Shown piece by piece: positions 34,593-41,914 of a stretch of 64,000 bases of DNA. The notes under the pieces are model-generated. The model searched no databases. It saw only the letters and a program-made list of their open reading frames with translations, and was not told the DNA's origin. This DNA comes from Paenibacillus_F sp047238265 (GTDB taxonomy: Bacteria > Bacillota > Bacilli > Paenibacillales > NBRC-103111), in NCBI RefSeq assembly GCF_047238265.1, contig NZ_JBDFMM010000002.1, positions 1-64,000 on the forward strand, given 5' to 3'. The position numbers and the translations under genes were made by a program. Within the stretch, counting starts at the first letter, position 1. Each line of letters starts with the position of its first letter.

Positions 34593-34620
34593 CACAGAAA
34601 TACATGGGAGGGGGTGCGCT

Positions 34621-34833
34621 ATGCAAATTATAAGAGGCGTTACGTACTGGGGAATTGAAGGGAGCCGGGAAGTTGAGCGCCGCGTCAATGTGATCGAGAC
34701 ACGTAGCTCTGGTACGCAGTACATTAATTGGACTCGAATCAAGAAAGACGGTTCAGAAGGAAAAACCCAATGGACAGAGCGGGAGAAGTTTGCTGTATGG
34801 GTCAAAGGAGTTTACGAGTTAGAGAACTTGTGA
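34621..34833 (+). CDS. Hypothetical small protein
   Basis: The 70-residue protein is beta-rich and basic in the middle (RIKKDGSEGKTQW). ATG 34621 follows the third 19-bp repeat and GGAGGGGGTG. No family recognised. Confidence 0.6.
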   Translation: MQIIRGVTYWGIEGSREVERRVNVIETRSSGTQYINWTRIKKDGSEGKTQWTEREKFAVWVKGVYELENL

Positions 34834-34868
34834 TTCTTATTAACACCAAAGTACAAGGAGGCGACTCA

Positions 34869-35036
34869 ATGCCCGTTTATAAAGTGAAGTACCTGAAAGA
34901 ATGCGTCCATATCATGGAGGTCGAAGCAGCCACGAAAGAGGAAGCGCGCCTAAAACACGCGAATTTCGACTGCTTGAAAGATTACGAAATAGAGGGTATC
35001 AGCGAGACTATACTCGATATTACCGAAAAAGAATAG
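34869..35036 (+). CDS. Hypothetical small protein
   Basis: The 55-residue product (MPVYKVKYLKECVHIMEVEA...) has a beta-alpha layout, with 'EVEAATKEEARLKH' as a helix typical of small DpnD/PcfM-like phage proteins. AAGGAGG lies 7 bases upstream. It ends the small-gene block, before a terminator. Confidence 0.6.
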   Translation: MPVYKVKYLKECVHIMEVEAATKEEARLKHANFDCLKDYEIEGISETILDITEKE

Positions 35037-35050
35037 CGTCACAAACGAAA

Positions 35051-35094
35051 AGAGTACCGAATGTTCTTTATGAACAAACGGTACTCTATTTTTA
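35051..35094. terminator. Bidirectional terminator
   Basis: AGAGTACCG (35051-35059) pairs with CGGTACTCT (35079-35087), with GTTC/GAAC inside the loop. TATTTTT follows on the plus strand and TTTTCG on the minus strand. It separates the plus-strand block from the minus-strand gene that ends at 35095. Confidence 0.85.
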
Positions 35095-35802
35095 TTAGAA
35101 ATCGATGGAGTATTCGATTGCTTTCGGCTTTTTCGAAATGACCGTGTTAACAACGCCTTGGTTATATTGAACCTCTCCGACGTACTTGGAGCCGTTATAT
35201 TGCTTGTAAATATCGACTTTGTTTACCCGCGTGGAGTATTCGTCATATTGGACCGCGCCGTAATAATCACGATGGAATGGCACGCTCTCCGGAGCTGTGT
35301 ATACTTTTGAATTTGTCCACGTGTAGCTAAACGAGCCTGTCGCATTTCCCGAAACTGACCACTTAACGACGCTTGCTATGTTCGCGTTATAATTTCCCGA
35401 AATTTGCAACGAGGCCGAGACTGTCCTAGACCCTGAAATCGTAGACGTACCGCCTTTCGGCACAGAGGTCAGGAAGACGTCTTTCTCGCGAGGCCCGACG
35501 TTGTAGTTAACTATCGTGGTGCCAGCGTCCGAGTACGTAGAGCGGTCGTAAACCTCGTAAACGTCTCCGTTCGGAACGATTGTCTTATTGCCGGAATCTT
35601 TCAGAGCTGGGTCGACGAAGGTAACAGAGGCATTTGGCTTACCTTTCGGGTCGGATACCACGGTAATAGTGCTGGGCGTTACGTTTGTATTTGCAAAGGA
35701 TGCTAAGGCGTTGTCGTTAGGATTTATCGTAGCAGAGGCAGCGCTGGAAAGGGTGACGACGGAGAGGGCGGCAATGACGGCTAAGGATAATTTTTTTCTC
35801 AT
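35095..35802 (-). CDS. Secreted protein, possible lysogenic-conversion (moron) gene
   Basis: The 235-residue product has a clear signal peptide (MRKKLSLAVIAALSVVTL with SSAASA before the likely cleavage). The mature part is Ser/Thr/Tyr/Asn-rich and beta-predicted: SGNYNANIASVVKWSVSGNA, then Tyr-rich YYGAVQYDEYSTRVNKVDIY. It lacks cysteines and anchor motifs. It is the only gene on the minus strand between 1 and 44 kb, with its own AAAGGAG site and terminator, as expected of an independently expressed cargo gene. Function unknown; a secreted toxin or surface-related factor is possible. Confidence 0.72.
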   Translation of the reverse strand: MRKKLSLAVIAALSVVTLSSAASATINPNDNALASFANTNVTPSTITVVSDPKGKPNASVTFVDPALKDSGNKTIVPNGDVYEVYDRSTYSDAGTTIVNYNVGPREKDVFLTSVPKGGTSTISGSRTVSASLQISGNYNANIASVVKWSVSGNATGSFSYTWTNSKVYTAPESVPFHRDYYGAVQYDEYSTRVNKVDIYKQYNGSKYVGEVQYNQGVVNTVISKKPKAIEYSIDF

Positions 35803-35949
35803 ACTCTCACTCCTTTGATATAGGACGTTACATTAAAACCATAACATGTATGTAAATATATGGCAATTACTAAAGGCTCATTTTCACGTGATTTTCAATA
35901 AAAAGCGGACAGGGTGCGCTCCTTTGCAACTTTTTTCGCGGGACTACCT

Positions 35950-35977
35950 GTCACAATGCCGTTCAGCTGCCTATATA
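35950..35977 (+). promoter_or_regulatory. GTCACA-N16-TATATA phage promoter, copy 4
   Basis: GTCACA (35950-35955), 16 bases, TATATAAGAG. It precedes nrdI-nrdE-nrdF. Confidence 0.6.
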
Positions 35978-36019
35978 AGAGAGTGACTATAAATCTGCCG
36001 AAGAGGGGAGGTCTATTTT

Positions 36020-36388
36020 GTGCTTATTGTTTATGCGTCCAGGACGGGAAACACGAAAAGGTTCGTTACCAAGACAGGGTTACCGTCACAATCGATAGAC
36101 GACGTCAGAAGCCCGTCTGAGCCGTTTGTACTCGTGACCTATACAGACGGTGCTGGCGAGGTCCCGGAACGCGTACGGAGATTTCTACGCGCTCATAGCC
36201 GTGTTTTGCGCGGAGTCGCTGCTAGTGGTAACCGTAATTTCGGAAGTGACTTCGGTCGTGCGGCGAATACGATAGCTGCCGAGTATGGCGTCCCCATCGT
36301 GCACAGGTTTGAACTGTCGGGGGCATCGTCAGATGTCGAGAAATTTAAAAAAGGAGTGGAAGAGATTGAGCGAACATGTGCGGCTTAA
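36020..36388 (+). CDS. nrdI: Ribonucleotide reductase flavodoxin NrdI
   Basis: The 122-residue flavodoxin-like protein begins MLIVYASRTGNTKRFV, the FMN phosphate loop, and has VTYTDGAGEVPERV and SGNRNFGSDF as further FMN-contact loops. NrdI reduces oxygen or manganese chemistry to activate the class Ib NrdF cofactor. It starts at GTG 36020 with GGGGAGG 11 bases before. Confidence 0.93.
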   Translation: MLIVYASRTGNTKRFVTKTGLPSQSIDDVRSPSEPFVLVTYTDGAGEVPERVRRFLRAHSRVLRGVAASGNRNFGSDFGRAANTIAAEYGVPIVHRFELSGASSDVEKFKKGVEEIERTCAA

Positions 36389-38447
36389 TAACGAAATTAT
36401 GGTACAGAGGGACGGGTTTTACCAACTCGAAAAGGACCAGGAGGCAGTCGTTGTATACCTGGAGGAGATCGCGAGTAAGAGCCTTACGTTTCCTGGCGTC
36501 ATGGATCGCATCCGATACATGGTGGACGAGGGATACTACTATGCGGAGGTCCTTGACGAATACTCCCCAGAACAAATCGAGGAAATTCACGTGCTGGCCG
36601 AGGTTTCTGCGCCTCCCTTCGCGTCTTACATGGCTGCATCTAAATTTTATCGAGAGTACGCGCTCAAAACACGCGACAAGTCGACCTACCTGGAGTCCTA
36701 TGCGCAGCGCCTTGCGATTGCGGCTTTGCACCTCGGGCGGGGAGACTTCGTTAGAGCGAAGGAACTTCTCTGGGGATACGTGAATGGGTTTCAGCCTGCG
36801 ACACCAACGATACTAAACGCGGGCAAAAAGCGACGGGGAGAGTTTGTAAGCTGCTTCCTTCTGGAACTGGACGATTCTCTCAATTCCATCGGCTTTAACA
36901 TCGTTACAGCTATGCAGCTGTCCAAAATCGGCGGCGGCGTAGCTCTTAATTTGTCCAAGCTACGCGGACGCGGGGAACCGATCAAGGAGGAGGAGAACGC
37001 GGCAAAGGGTATTATCCCGGTTGCGCGACTGCTGGAAGACGGCTTCTCCTATGCCGATCAGCAGGGGCAGCGTAAAGGCGCAGGGGCCGTCTATTACAAC
37101 GTGTTCGGCTGGGATGTCGAGGAGCTGCTGGACGCGAAAAAGATCAATGCGGATGCTGGATCTCGCTTACAGACGTTGTCTATCGGCCTAATCGTCCCTA
37201 ACAAGTTTTACGATCTGGCTGAGAAGAATGCGCCCTATTACGTCTTTGCGCCCTACAGCGTGTTTAAAGCGTACGGCCAGCACCTGGACGACATGAACCT
37301 TGACGAAATGTACGATACCCTCGTCGCCGATCCACGAGTAAAGAAACGGCAGCTCGACGCGCGCGACATGCTTACGCGCATCGCGATATCCCAGCTAGAG
37401 TCTGGTTACCCGTATATTATGAACCGGGACAACGCTAACAAGGTCCATCCGTTAAAGGCACTAGGCAATGTAAAAATGTCTAACCTATGTACCGAAATCT
37501 TTCAGCTGCAAACGACTAGCGTTATTTCTGACTATGGGCAGCCGGACGAAATCAACCTCGATATTAGCTGCAATCTGGGGTCGATTAATATCGTTACGGC
37601 AATGGCCTCGCGGGATCTGCGACGAGTCGTACACGCAGGTATGGACAGCTTAACGTCGGTATCTGATATGACGAATATCTCGAATGCGCCTTCTGTGCGC
37701 AAGGCAAACGAGCTAATGCACAGCGTCGGCCTGGGCGCTATGAACCTCCAGGGTTACCTCGTGAAGAACAAAATTTCGTACCAAAGCGCTCTTGGTCGGG
37801 AGTTCGCTGACGTTTTCTTCATGTCTATGAATTACTACTCGCTGGAGAGATCGATGCAGATCGCCAAAGAGCGCGGGGGCACATTCTACGGCTTTGAGAA
37901 GTCCGACTACGCGACCGGAGAGTATTTCACCCAGTATCTCGAAAATGATTTTCGTCCCAAGTCGGAAAGGATCTCCCAGCTATTCGAAGGCATGGACGTT
38001 CCTGGTCCGGAAGATTGGGCGCGGCTTATGGCCGACGTGCAGCAGTACGGAATCTGGCATTCGTACCGGATGGCAATTGCTCCGACACAATCGATTAGTT
38101 ACGTCCAAAACGCCACAAGCTCCGTCCTGCCGATTGTGGATCTCGTTGAAACGCGGACATACGCAAACAGCACGACATATTACCCGGCGCCGTTCCTGGC
38201 CCCTGATAACCAGGTCAGCTATACAACAGCGTTTAACATGGACCAATACCGGATAATCGATATGGTCGCAACGATTCAGCGCCACGTCGACCAAGGGATT
38301 TCCACAATTCTATTCGTCGACAGCAATACGCCCACTAACCGACTCGTACGTTATTATCTGTACGCAAAACGTAAAGGGCTGAAAAGTCTTTACTATACAC
38401 GTAACAAATTGTTAAGCGCCGACGAATGTACGTCGTGTGCAGTTTAA
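36366..38447 (+). CDS. nrdE: Class Ib ribonucleotide reductase large subunit NrdE
   Basis: The 693-residue enzyme reduces ribonucleoside diphosphates to make dNTP precursors. It shows FQPATPTILNAGKKRRG, SCFLLELDDSL, SKIGGGVALNLS and the catalytic segment around NLCTEIFQ, and ends DECTSCAV with the CxxC that re-reduces the active site. TTG 36366 is chosen because AAAGGAGTG lies 7 bases upstream; this overlaps nrdI by 23 bases and suggests coupling. A start at 36285 would be deep in nrdI. Confidence 0.95.
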   Translation: MSEHVRLNNEIMVQRDGFYQLEKDQEAVVVYLEEIASKSLTFPGVMDRIRYMVDEGYYYAEVLDEYSPEQIEEIHVLAEVSAPPFASYMAASKFYREYALKTRDKSTYLESYAQRLAIAALHLGRGDFVRAKELLWGYVNGFQPATPTILNAGKKRRGEFVSCFLLELDDSLNSIGFNIVTAMQLSKIGGGVALNLSKLRGRGEPIKEEENAAKGIIPVARLLEDGFSYADQQGQRKGAGAVYYNVFGWDVEELLDAKKINADAGSRLQTLSIGLIVPNKFYDLAEKNAPYYVFAPYSVFKAYGQHLDDMNLDEMYDTLVADPRVKKRQLDARDMLTRIAISQLESGYPYIMNRDNANKVHPLKALGNVKMSNLCTEIFQLQTTSVISDYGQPDEINLDISCNLGSINIVTAMASRDLRRVVHAGMDSLTSVSDMTNISNAPSVRKANELMHSVGLGAMNLQGYLVKNKISYQSALGREFADVFFMSMNYYSLERSMQIAKERGGTFYGFEKSDYATGEYFTQYLENDFRPKSERISQLFEGMDVPGPEDWARLMADVQQYGIWHSYRMAIAPTQSISYVQNATSSVLPIVDLVETRTYANSTTYYPAPFLAPDNQVSYTTAFNMDQYRIIDMVATIQRHVDQGISTILFVDSNTPTNRLVRYYLYAKRKGLKSLYYTRNKLLSADECTSCAV

Positions 38448-38458
38448 GGGAGGGCTTA

Positions 38459-39448
38459 ATGGAGCAGGCACAGGTAATGCGAGCAGTGAACTGGAATAGG
38501 CCGGACGATGCGTTCTCGGCTGAATTCTTCGACCGGAACTTTATGCAAATTTGGACCGAAAAAGAGATCCCGTTATCCGACGATAAAATGAGTTGGATAT
38601 CGTTAAGCCCGGCGCAGCAGAAGACGTACAAGCGCGTACTAGGCGGGTTAACGTTCCTGGATACGGAGCAAGGCGCCGAGGGGATGCCTCTTATATCGCT
38701 ACATGTCGAAAGCGAGCAGCGAAAAGCCGTTCTCGCGATTATGGGCTTTATGGAGCATATCCACGCGCGCAGCTATTCGAGCATCTTTACGACTCTCGCG
38801 ACAACCGAAGAGATTGACGAGGTTTTCGCCTGGGTCGAGAGCAACCCGTACCTCCAGTACAAGGGCCAGCGTATCGCGGGTTATTACCGGAATATCGATA
38901 GCAAGTTGGGTCTATACCTCGCGATGACGGCGTCTGTGTTCCTGGAATCGGGGCTGTTTTATTCGGGATTCTACTATCCGTTACTCCTTTCTGGGCACGG
39001 GCAGATGGTCGCCAGTGGCGAAGTGATATCGTTAATCCTTCGAGACGAGGCCGTCCACGGACAATATGTAGGGACACTGGCTCAGGAGGTTTACACGGAG
39101 CTTTCTCCAGAGGAGCAGCTCGTGGCGTCGATTTCCGTTAAGGCGCTCCTAGACGATCTGTACGAGAACGAGGCAGCTTATACTCGGGAGGTCTACGGGG
39201 AAATCGGCTTAACCGACGACGTTCTCGTATTTCTCCGATACAACTTTAACCGCGCGATGATGAACCTCGGCCTCGATCCGGTATTCCCGGAAGAGATCGT
39301 AAACCCGGTCGTCATGAATGGAATCAGGCTGCATACGAAGAACCATGATTTCTTCTCCACAAAGGGTAACGGGTACATTATGGCGACAAATATCGTTAAG
39401 TTGAACGATACCGATTTCGTCTTCGAAGACTTGGGGGACGCGGTTTAA
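38459..39448 (+). CDS. nrdF: Class Ib ribonucleotide reductase small subunit NrdF
   Basis: The 329-residue radical-generating subunit retains the metal ligands and tyrosine: FLDTEQG (Asp), EHIHARSYSSIF (Glu, His, Tyr), VFLESGLF (Glu) and RDEAVHGQY (Glu, His). ATG 38459 follows GGGAGGG, 8 bases after the nrdE stop region. It completes a full NrdI-E-F set, giving the phage its own oxygen-dependent dNTP supply. Confidence 0.95.
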   Translation: MEQAQVMRAVNWNRPDDAFSAEFFDRNFMQIWTEKEIPLSDDKMSWISLSPAQQKTYKRVLGGLTFLDTEQGAEGMPLISLHVESEQRKAVLAIMGFMEHIHARSYSSIFTTLATTEEIDEVFAWVESNPYLQYKGQRIAGYYRNIDSKLGLYLAMTASVFLESGLFYSGFYYPLLLSGHGQMVASGEVISLILRDEAVHGQYVGTLAQEVYTELSPEEQLVASISVKALLDDLYENEAAYTREVYGEIGLTDDVLVFLRYNFNRAMMNLGLDPVFPEEIVNPVVMNGIRLHTKNHDFFSTKGNGYIMATNIVKLNDTDFVFEDLGDAV

Positions 39449-39461
39449 ACGGTAGTTTTTA

Positions 39462-39495
39462 GGAGGGGGCGAAAGCCTCCTCTATTTTTTTTTTT
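39462..39495 (+). terminator. Intrinsic terminator after nrdF
   Basis: Nine-base stem (39462-39470 with 39475-39483, two G-T pairs), GAAA tetraloop and eleven T after TCTA. Confidence 0.9.
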
Positions 39496-39504
39496 GCCTC
39501 GAAT

Positions 39505-39532
39505 GTCACATTGGGCGGCGAGCGCCTATATT
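39505..39532 (+). promoter_or_regulatory. GTCACA-N16-TATATT phage promoter, copy 5
   Basis: GTCACA (39505-39510), 16 bases, TATATTGTACC. It drives the small gene, dUTPase and ThyX group. Confidence 0.7.
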
Positions 39533-39565
39533 GTACCTGTGTAAAGACAAAAGGAGGACGAGCGC

Positions 39566-39739
39566 ATGAGCATAGTCACAGAGCAAATTGGTAATTTTTT
39601 AAAGGTCGCCGCGGACCTGGGATCTGAGATCTTGGATAAACAGCAACGAACACCAGCGGAAGACGCCTTTATAGTCCATCTGACCTTTTTATCGGCGCTG
39701 CTAGTGCCGGAGGCGATTAGGGAGGTGGGCCGCGAGTGA
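39566..39739 (+). CDS. Hypothetical microprotein
   Basis: The 57-residue helical protein MSIVTEQIGNFLKVAADLGS... has a mildly hydrophobic second half (HLTFLSALLVPEAI). AAAGGAGGACG precedes the ATG. Its stop overlaps the dUTPase GTG (GTGA), so the two are coupled. Confidence 0.65.
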   Translation: MSIVTEQIGNFLKVAADLGSEILDKQQRTPAEDAFIVHLTFLSALLVPEAIREVGRE

Positions 39740-40272
39740 ATGTCCGTATTCAAAAGCTTCACCCAGACGCCGTTATTCCGCAGTATGCAACGGCAGGCGC
39801 GGCAGGCTTCGACCTCGTAGCGGTAGAGGACGTGGTTATTGGACCAGGCGAAACGGAGAAGGTTCCGCTGGGCCTAGCGTTTGAAATCCCTGAGGGCTAC
39901 GTGCTTTACGTCTGCATGCGATCCGGCATCGCGCTAAAAACGAAGCTCCGGCAGCCGAACGGAATCGGCGTCATCGATTCGGACTATCGCGGAGAAGTGG
40001 CGATGATGTTCGATAACATTTCGCAGGAATTCGCAGATCTGCCGTTAGAGCTACGCCACGTTTATAACGATTGGTACTACGATATTACCGGGAAAACGCA
40101 ACGCTCGCCAGGCGTTCGCTACGAGAAAGGGACGTACCTCATCCGTAAAGGCGACCGAGTAGCGCAAGGCGTTATTTCCCCGGTTGCTCGTGTAAATTTC
40201 GTTGAATCAGCGGAGTTGAGCGAGACGGAGCGCGGTGACGGCGGATTCGGTCATACGGGGGTGAGCGGTTAA
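39736..40272 (+). CDS. dut: Trimeric dUTPase
   Basis: The 178-residue enzyme converts dUTP to dUMP. Motifs are in order: AGFDL (1), MRSGIALK (2), NGIGVIDSDYRGE (3), RKGDRVAQ (4) and RGDGGFGHTG (5). Between motifs 3 and 4 there is an insert of about 30 residues (LRHVYNDWYYDITGKTQRSP) absent from cellular enzymes; phage dUTPases of the phi11 type also carry an insert there. The start is GTG 39736. Confidence 0.93.
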   Translation: MNVRIQKLHPDAVIPQYATAGAAGFDLVAVEDVVIGPGETEKVPLGLAFEIPEGYVLYVCMRSGIALKTKLRQPNGIGVIDSDYRGEVAMMFDNISQEFADLPLELRHVYNDWYYDITGKTQRSPGVRYEKGTYLIRKGDRVAQGVISPVARVNFVESAELSETERGDGGFGHTGVSG

Positions 40273-40439
40273 TGCCTAGCCTAAGACCCCCGATAGGAGT
40301 CGTCCCACGATTCATTCACGAAGAGGCACGAGTGCGCGACCTACAGGCCGCAATTAAACGTTACCTGGATTATGGAATAATGGTTCCGCCAGAATGGCTC
40401 GCAGAGTATAACGAGCTGATCCGACCGAAGCAAAGTTAA
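40272..40439 (+). CDS. Conserved phage microprotein
   Basis: The 55-residue product (MPSLRPPIGVVPRFIHEEAR...) with YLDYGIMVPPEWLAEYNEL matches a small protein type common in Bacillota phages near nucleotide genes. The ATG shares a base with the dUTPase stop (TAATG). Function unknown. Confidence 0.65.
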   Translation: MPSLRPPIGVVPRFIHEEARVRDLQAAIKRYLDYGIMVPPEWLAEYNELIRPKQS

Positions 40440-40467
40440 AACACATCCGAAAAGGAGCGCAAATAAA

Positions 40468-41094
40468 ATGCCGACATACACAGTTTCCAAAAATCAGAAT
40501 GAAGAAACAGTTTCCTTCACGGGTAGCGTTCACGAACTTATCGAATTTGCAAACGGTATTCAACGGAAAAAAGAAAGAGAACGCAAAGTCGACGTAAGCA
40601 CCCCAAAGGGCACAGCCTTAACTCCGCGAGAACGCTTAGTGAGGTCGTGTGAAAGATCCGTCCAGTATTTCGTAGATCGTGGAGATGCTTATAAACGGGG
40701 TGTTGGTTATTGCCGTTTTGAGTTTCATGTCAACCCTGAAAAGGGCGTTGTTACCGTACTGCTGAAAAAACGGGACACAGGCGAGGTAGTTCGTAAGGGT
40801 ATCGCGCGAGTCGCCCCTGGAGACGTGTTCAACGCTTCCATAGGACGGTATATCGCCCTCCGAAGAGCGCTGAGACTTCATATCAACGACGATGTTTTAA
40901 ACGCGCCACAACCGACAAATAGAAAGCCTGGAGACATCGTTGAATTTACGAATGTCTGGGGTCAGAAGGTTAGAAAAACTCTAGTCGGAACCGACGGACG
41001 TGTCGTCCCCAATTCGGTACACGTCAATTCTAACTACGCAAGGAGCGCGAAAGTGGTCGACGACAGCCGGGAGGCCTCGACGAATGGACGTTAA
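40468..41094 (+). CDS. Hypothetical protein
   Basis: A 208-residue basic protein. The N-terminus (MPTYTVSKNQNEETVSF) precedes a helix and a beta-rich middle (CRFEFHVNPEKGVVTVLLKK, about residues 81-100). The last 50 residues carry a short SH3-like turn (PGDIVEFTNVWGQKV). It overlaps thyX by 11 bases. No family identified. Confidence 0.6.
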   Translation: MPTYTVSKNQNEETVSFTGSVHELIEFANGIQRKKERERKVDVSTPKGTALTPRERLVRSCERSVQYFVDRGDAYKRGVGYCRFEFHVNPEKGVVTVLLKKRDTGEVVRKGIARVAPGDVFNASIGRYIALRRALRLHINDDVLNAPQPTNRKPGDIVEFTNVWGQKVRKTLVGTDGRVVPNSVHVNSNYARSAKVVDDSREASTNGR

Positions 41095-41881
41095 GCTAAT
41101 CGCACATACACAGTTAAGCGAGGAGTTCGTTCATCAATTAAAGGGCGCACTATTGGAGAATTACGTCCAATCGAACTATAACGATAGGCAAGTTGTAGCG
41201 CTAACCGCTATCCGAACGTGCTACTCACCGGGTAAACCTGCGCGGATCGCAATCGAAGAGGGGCCGAAATACTTCGGCCAGGCAGCGACCGACGGCGGCA
41301 GCGGAACGGATGCGGATCGTCTATTCCGGCACATTACGCGCTCAGGGCACACGTCCACATTGGAGCATATCTCATACACGTTCGCCGTCGAAGGCGTCAG
41401 TCGGGCGCTACTGGCGCAGCTCACACGACATCGCGTCGGGTTCTCGTATTCGGTGCAGAGTCAGCGGTATGTGCGGTTCGGCAGCGAAGACAAGTCGGGC
41501 GGCTTCGATTATGTCGTCCCTCCGAGTGTAACGGCTCGCGACGAGCTGCTGGATCAGATCGCAGCTGGGAACGTGACAGGCTCCTCAGAGGAGAAGCGCG
41601 GAAAAGCCTTGACGATATACCATGAGGCGCTGACATCTGCTCAGAAAGCCTACGACGACCTGAGAGCTGCTGGCGTCCCCGCCGAAGACGCACGTATGGT
41701 CCTGCCGAATGCGGCGGCGTGCAATCTTGTTTTAACCGTTAATCTCCGCGCCCTTCTCAACTTTTACCGTAAACGGCGACCGGGCAAGGGTGCCCAGTGG
41801 GAGATTGCGGATCTCGCCGTAAAACTTCGCGAGGCCGTTGTCGCGGTCGATCCGTGGACAAGCGCATATTTCGATAATTAA
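41084..41881 (+). CDS. thyX: Flavin-dependent thymidylate synthase ThyX
   Basis: The 265-residue enzyme methylates dUMP with folate and FAD. The ThyX signature RHRVGFSYSVQSQRY lies near residues 115-129, and AIRTCYSPG near the N-terminus and RALLNFYRKR near 220 are also family features. ATG 41084 has GGGAGG upstream. With dUTPase before it, the pair feeds dTMP synthesis. Confidence 0.95.
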   Translation: MDVKLIAHTQLSEEFVHQLKGALLENYVQSNYNDRQVVALTAIRTCYSPGKPARIAIEEGPKYFGQAATDGGSGTDADRLFRHITRSGHTSTLEHISYTFAVEGVSRALLAQLTRHRVGFSYSVQSQRYVRFGSEDKSGGFDYVVPPSVTARDELLDQIAAGNVTGSSEEKRGKALTIYHEALTSAQKAYDDLRAAGVPAEDARMVLPNAAACNLVLTVNLRALLNFYRKRRPGKGAQWEIADLAVKLREAVVAVDPWTSAYFDN

Positions 41882-41914
41882 AAAAACCAATTAATCTAAA
41901 GGAGCGAGTATATC

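Larger units (their letters stand above)
34051..34610 (+). repeat. 19-bp direct repeat, three copies between small genes
   Basis: ACACAGAAATACATGGGAG occurs exactly at 34051-34069, 34410-34428 and 34592-34610, each time in the gap just before or at a gene start and ending in a Shine-Dalgarno-like GGGAG. Copies two and three directly precede the starts at 34437 and 34621. It looks like a ribosome-binding leader that was copied along with gene units. Confidence 0.85.

Noticed and set aside
34051..34610. CRISPR-like array
   Set aside because: Three exact 19-base repeats, but spacing is irregular (359 and 182 bases) and the 'spacers' are genes. It is a repeated leader.
35039..35066. GTCACA-N16-AATGTT at the end of the small-gene block
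   Set aside because: The -10 part lies in a bidirectional terminator and no plus-strand gene follows. Chance match.
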